Source: Alphaproteobacteria bacterium (GTDB lineage Bacteria; Pseudomonadota; Alphaproteobacteria; Rhizobiales; Devosiaceae). From it: a stretch of 6,544 nucleotides of DNA. The DNA lies in contig JAJRRJ010000028.1 in NCBI GenBank assembly GCA_024279575.1, forward strand, positions 1 through 6,544. The letters run 5' to 3'. Shown here in pieces: positions 6,006 through 6,544 of this stretch; the stretch's first letter is position 1; the number at the start of each line of letters is the position of its first letter. The position numbers and the translations under genes were made by a program. Below the pieces are notes generated by a model that was not told the origin of the DNA, did not search any database, and was given only the letters and a program-made list of their open reading frames with translations.

Positions 6006-6544
6006 ATGACGATAGTTGTTGACCCAAACGGCCCTGGACTTTGTGAGGTTGCATCCAATCCTGTTCCCCCTGGCGCCAAAATCGGATATTTCAAAACTGA
6101 GGATAATGTGCGGTTGCGTTATGGTATCTGGCCAAAGACCGCCGGGGCCAGTCGGGGCACAATTTGTCTGGTGCATGGCCGGACCGAGTTTATTGAGAAA
6201 TATTTTGAAACCATCGCCGATTTTCAATCCCGTGGATTTGATGTGGCAACCTTTGACTGGCGGGGGCAGGGATTGTCAGATCGGCTGGTCAGCAATCACA
6301 CTATCGGCTATGTGGATAAGTTTGATGATTATCTGATTGATTTACAGAGCTTTTATTCTCAAATTCTTCTGCCCGATTGTCCGCCTCCGTTCAATTTGGT
6401 CGGCCACTCGATGGGAGCATTTGCCGCTCTACTTGCAGCTTCTCGCGATCGCATGATGTTTGACCGCATGTTTTTGTGTGCGCCCATGATTTCCATTGGA
6501 GGGTTACCCCTTGGCATGGGAGCGATGGCGACGCTTATGGAGGC
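6006..6544 (+). CDS. Alpha/beta hydrolase, lysophospholipase L2 (PldB)-like; cut by right edge
   Basis: The first 179 codons of a serine hydrolase of the Hydrolase_4 / monoacylglycerol lipase group, annotated in alphaproteobacteria as PldB-like lysophospholipase; such enzymes cleave ester bonds of lysophospholipids or monoacylglycerols, but the real substrate cannot be read from sequence. Seen: a strand and oxyanion-loop segment 'ICLVHGRTEFIEKYFE' (about 53-68; 'GRTEFIEKY' is typical of this subgroup), 'VATFDWRGQGLSD' (80-92), and the nucleophile elbow 'GHSMG' (133-137) with catalytic Ser135. The acid and histidine of the triad should lie beyond the window, as family members are about 310-330 residues long. 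No clear signal peptide is seen. ATG 6006 is chosen with a weak GGAT 7 nt upstream; an in-frame GTG at 6000 is possible. It is transcribed away from hsp20 and seems to stand alone. Confidence 0.9.
   Translation, partial: MTIVVDPNGPGLCEVASNPVPPGAKIGYFKTEDNVRLRYGIWPKTAGASRGTICLVHGRTEFIEKYFETIADFQSRGFDVATFDWRGQGLSDRLVSNHTIGYVDKFDDYLIDLQSFYSQILLPDCPPPFNLVGHSMGAFAALLAASRDRMMFDRMFLCAPMISIGGLPLGMGAMATLME

Overview
The window looks like a piece of an alphaproteobacterial chromosome of moderate GC content (estimated by eye). The assignment rests on three things: a class A small heat shock protein behind an RpoH-type promoter and a ROSE-like leader, a 'GRTEFIEKY' alpha/beta hydrolase of the PldB type common in that class, and the alphaproteobacterial style of the glutamate synthase. 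A lineage below class level cannot be named safely. There is no sign of a mobile element, CRISPR array, rRNA or credible tRNA.

Layout. Positions 1-4459, minus strand: nearly all of gltB, the large subunit of glutamate synthase, 1486 codons with no stop or frameshift in the stretches read; only its C-terminal tail is cut by the left edge. Positions 4460-5015: a 556-base non-coding stretch. Read on the minus strand it holds an inverted repeat just after the heat shock gene, a rho-independent terminator, a possible -10 box, and a gltB leader of about 230 nt with four short hairpins that could rearrange. Positions 5016-5483, minus: a complete Hsp20/IbpA-like small heat shock protein gene. Positions 5484-5630, minus: its control region, a good RpoH (sigma-32) promoter followed by a leader of about 110 nt that folds as a ROSE-type RNA thermometer. 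Positions 5640-6005: 366 bases with no credible gene but several inverted repeats and a 9-bp direct repeat. Positions 6006-6544, plus: the first 179 codons of a lysophospholipase-like alpha/beta hydrolase, cut by the right edge.

How the parts relate. The three genes appear to be independent units, not an operon. gltB serves nitrogen assimilation (GOGAT half of the GS/GOGAT cycle). The heat shock gene appears to be controlled twice, at transcription by RpoH and at translation by RNA melting. It is separated from gltB by a terminator. The hydrolase is transcribed away from the other two. I found no new multi-gene system; the most informative material is in the non-coding RNA leaders.
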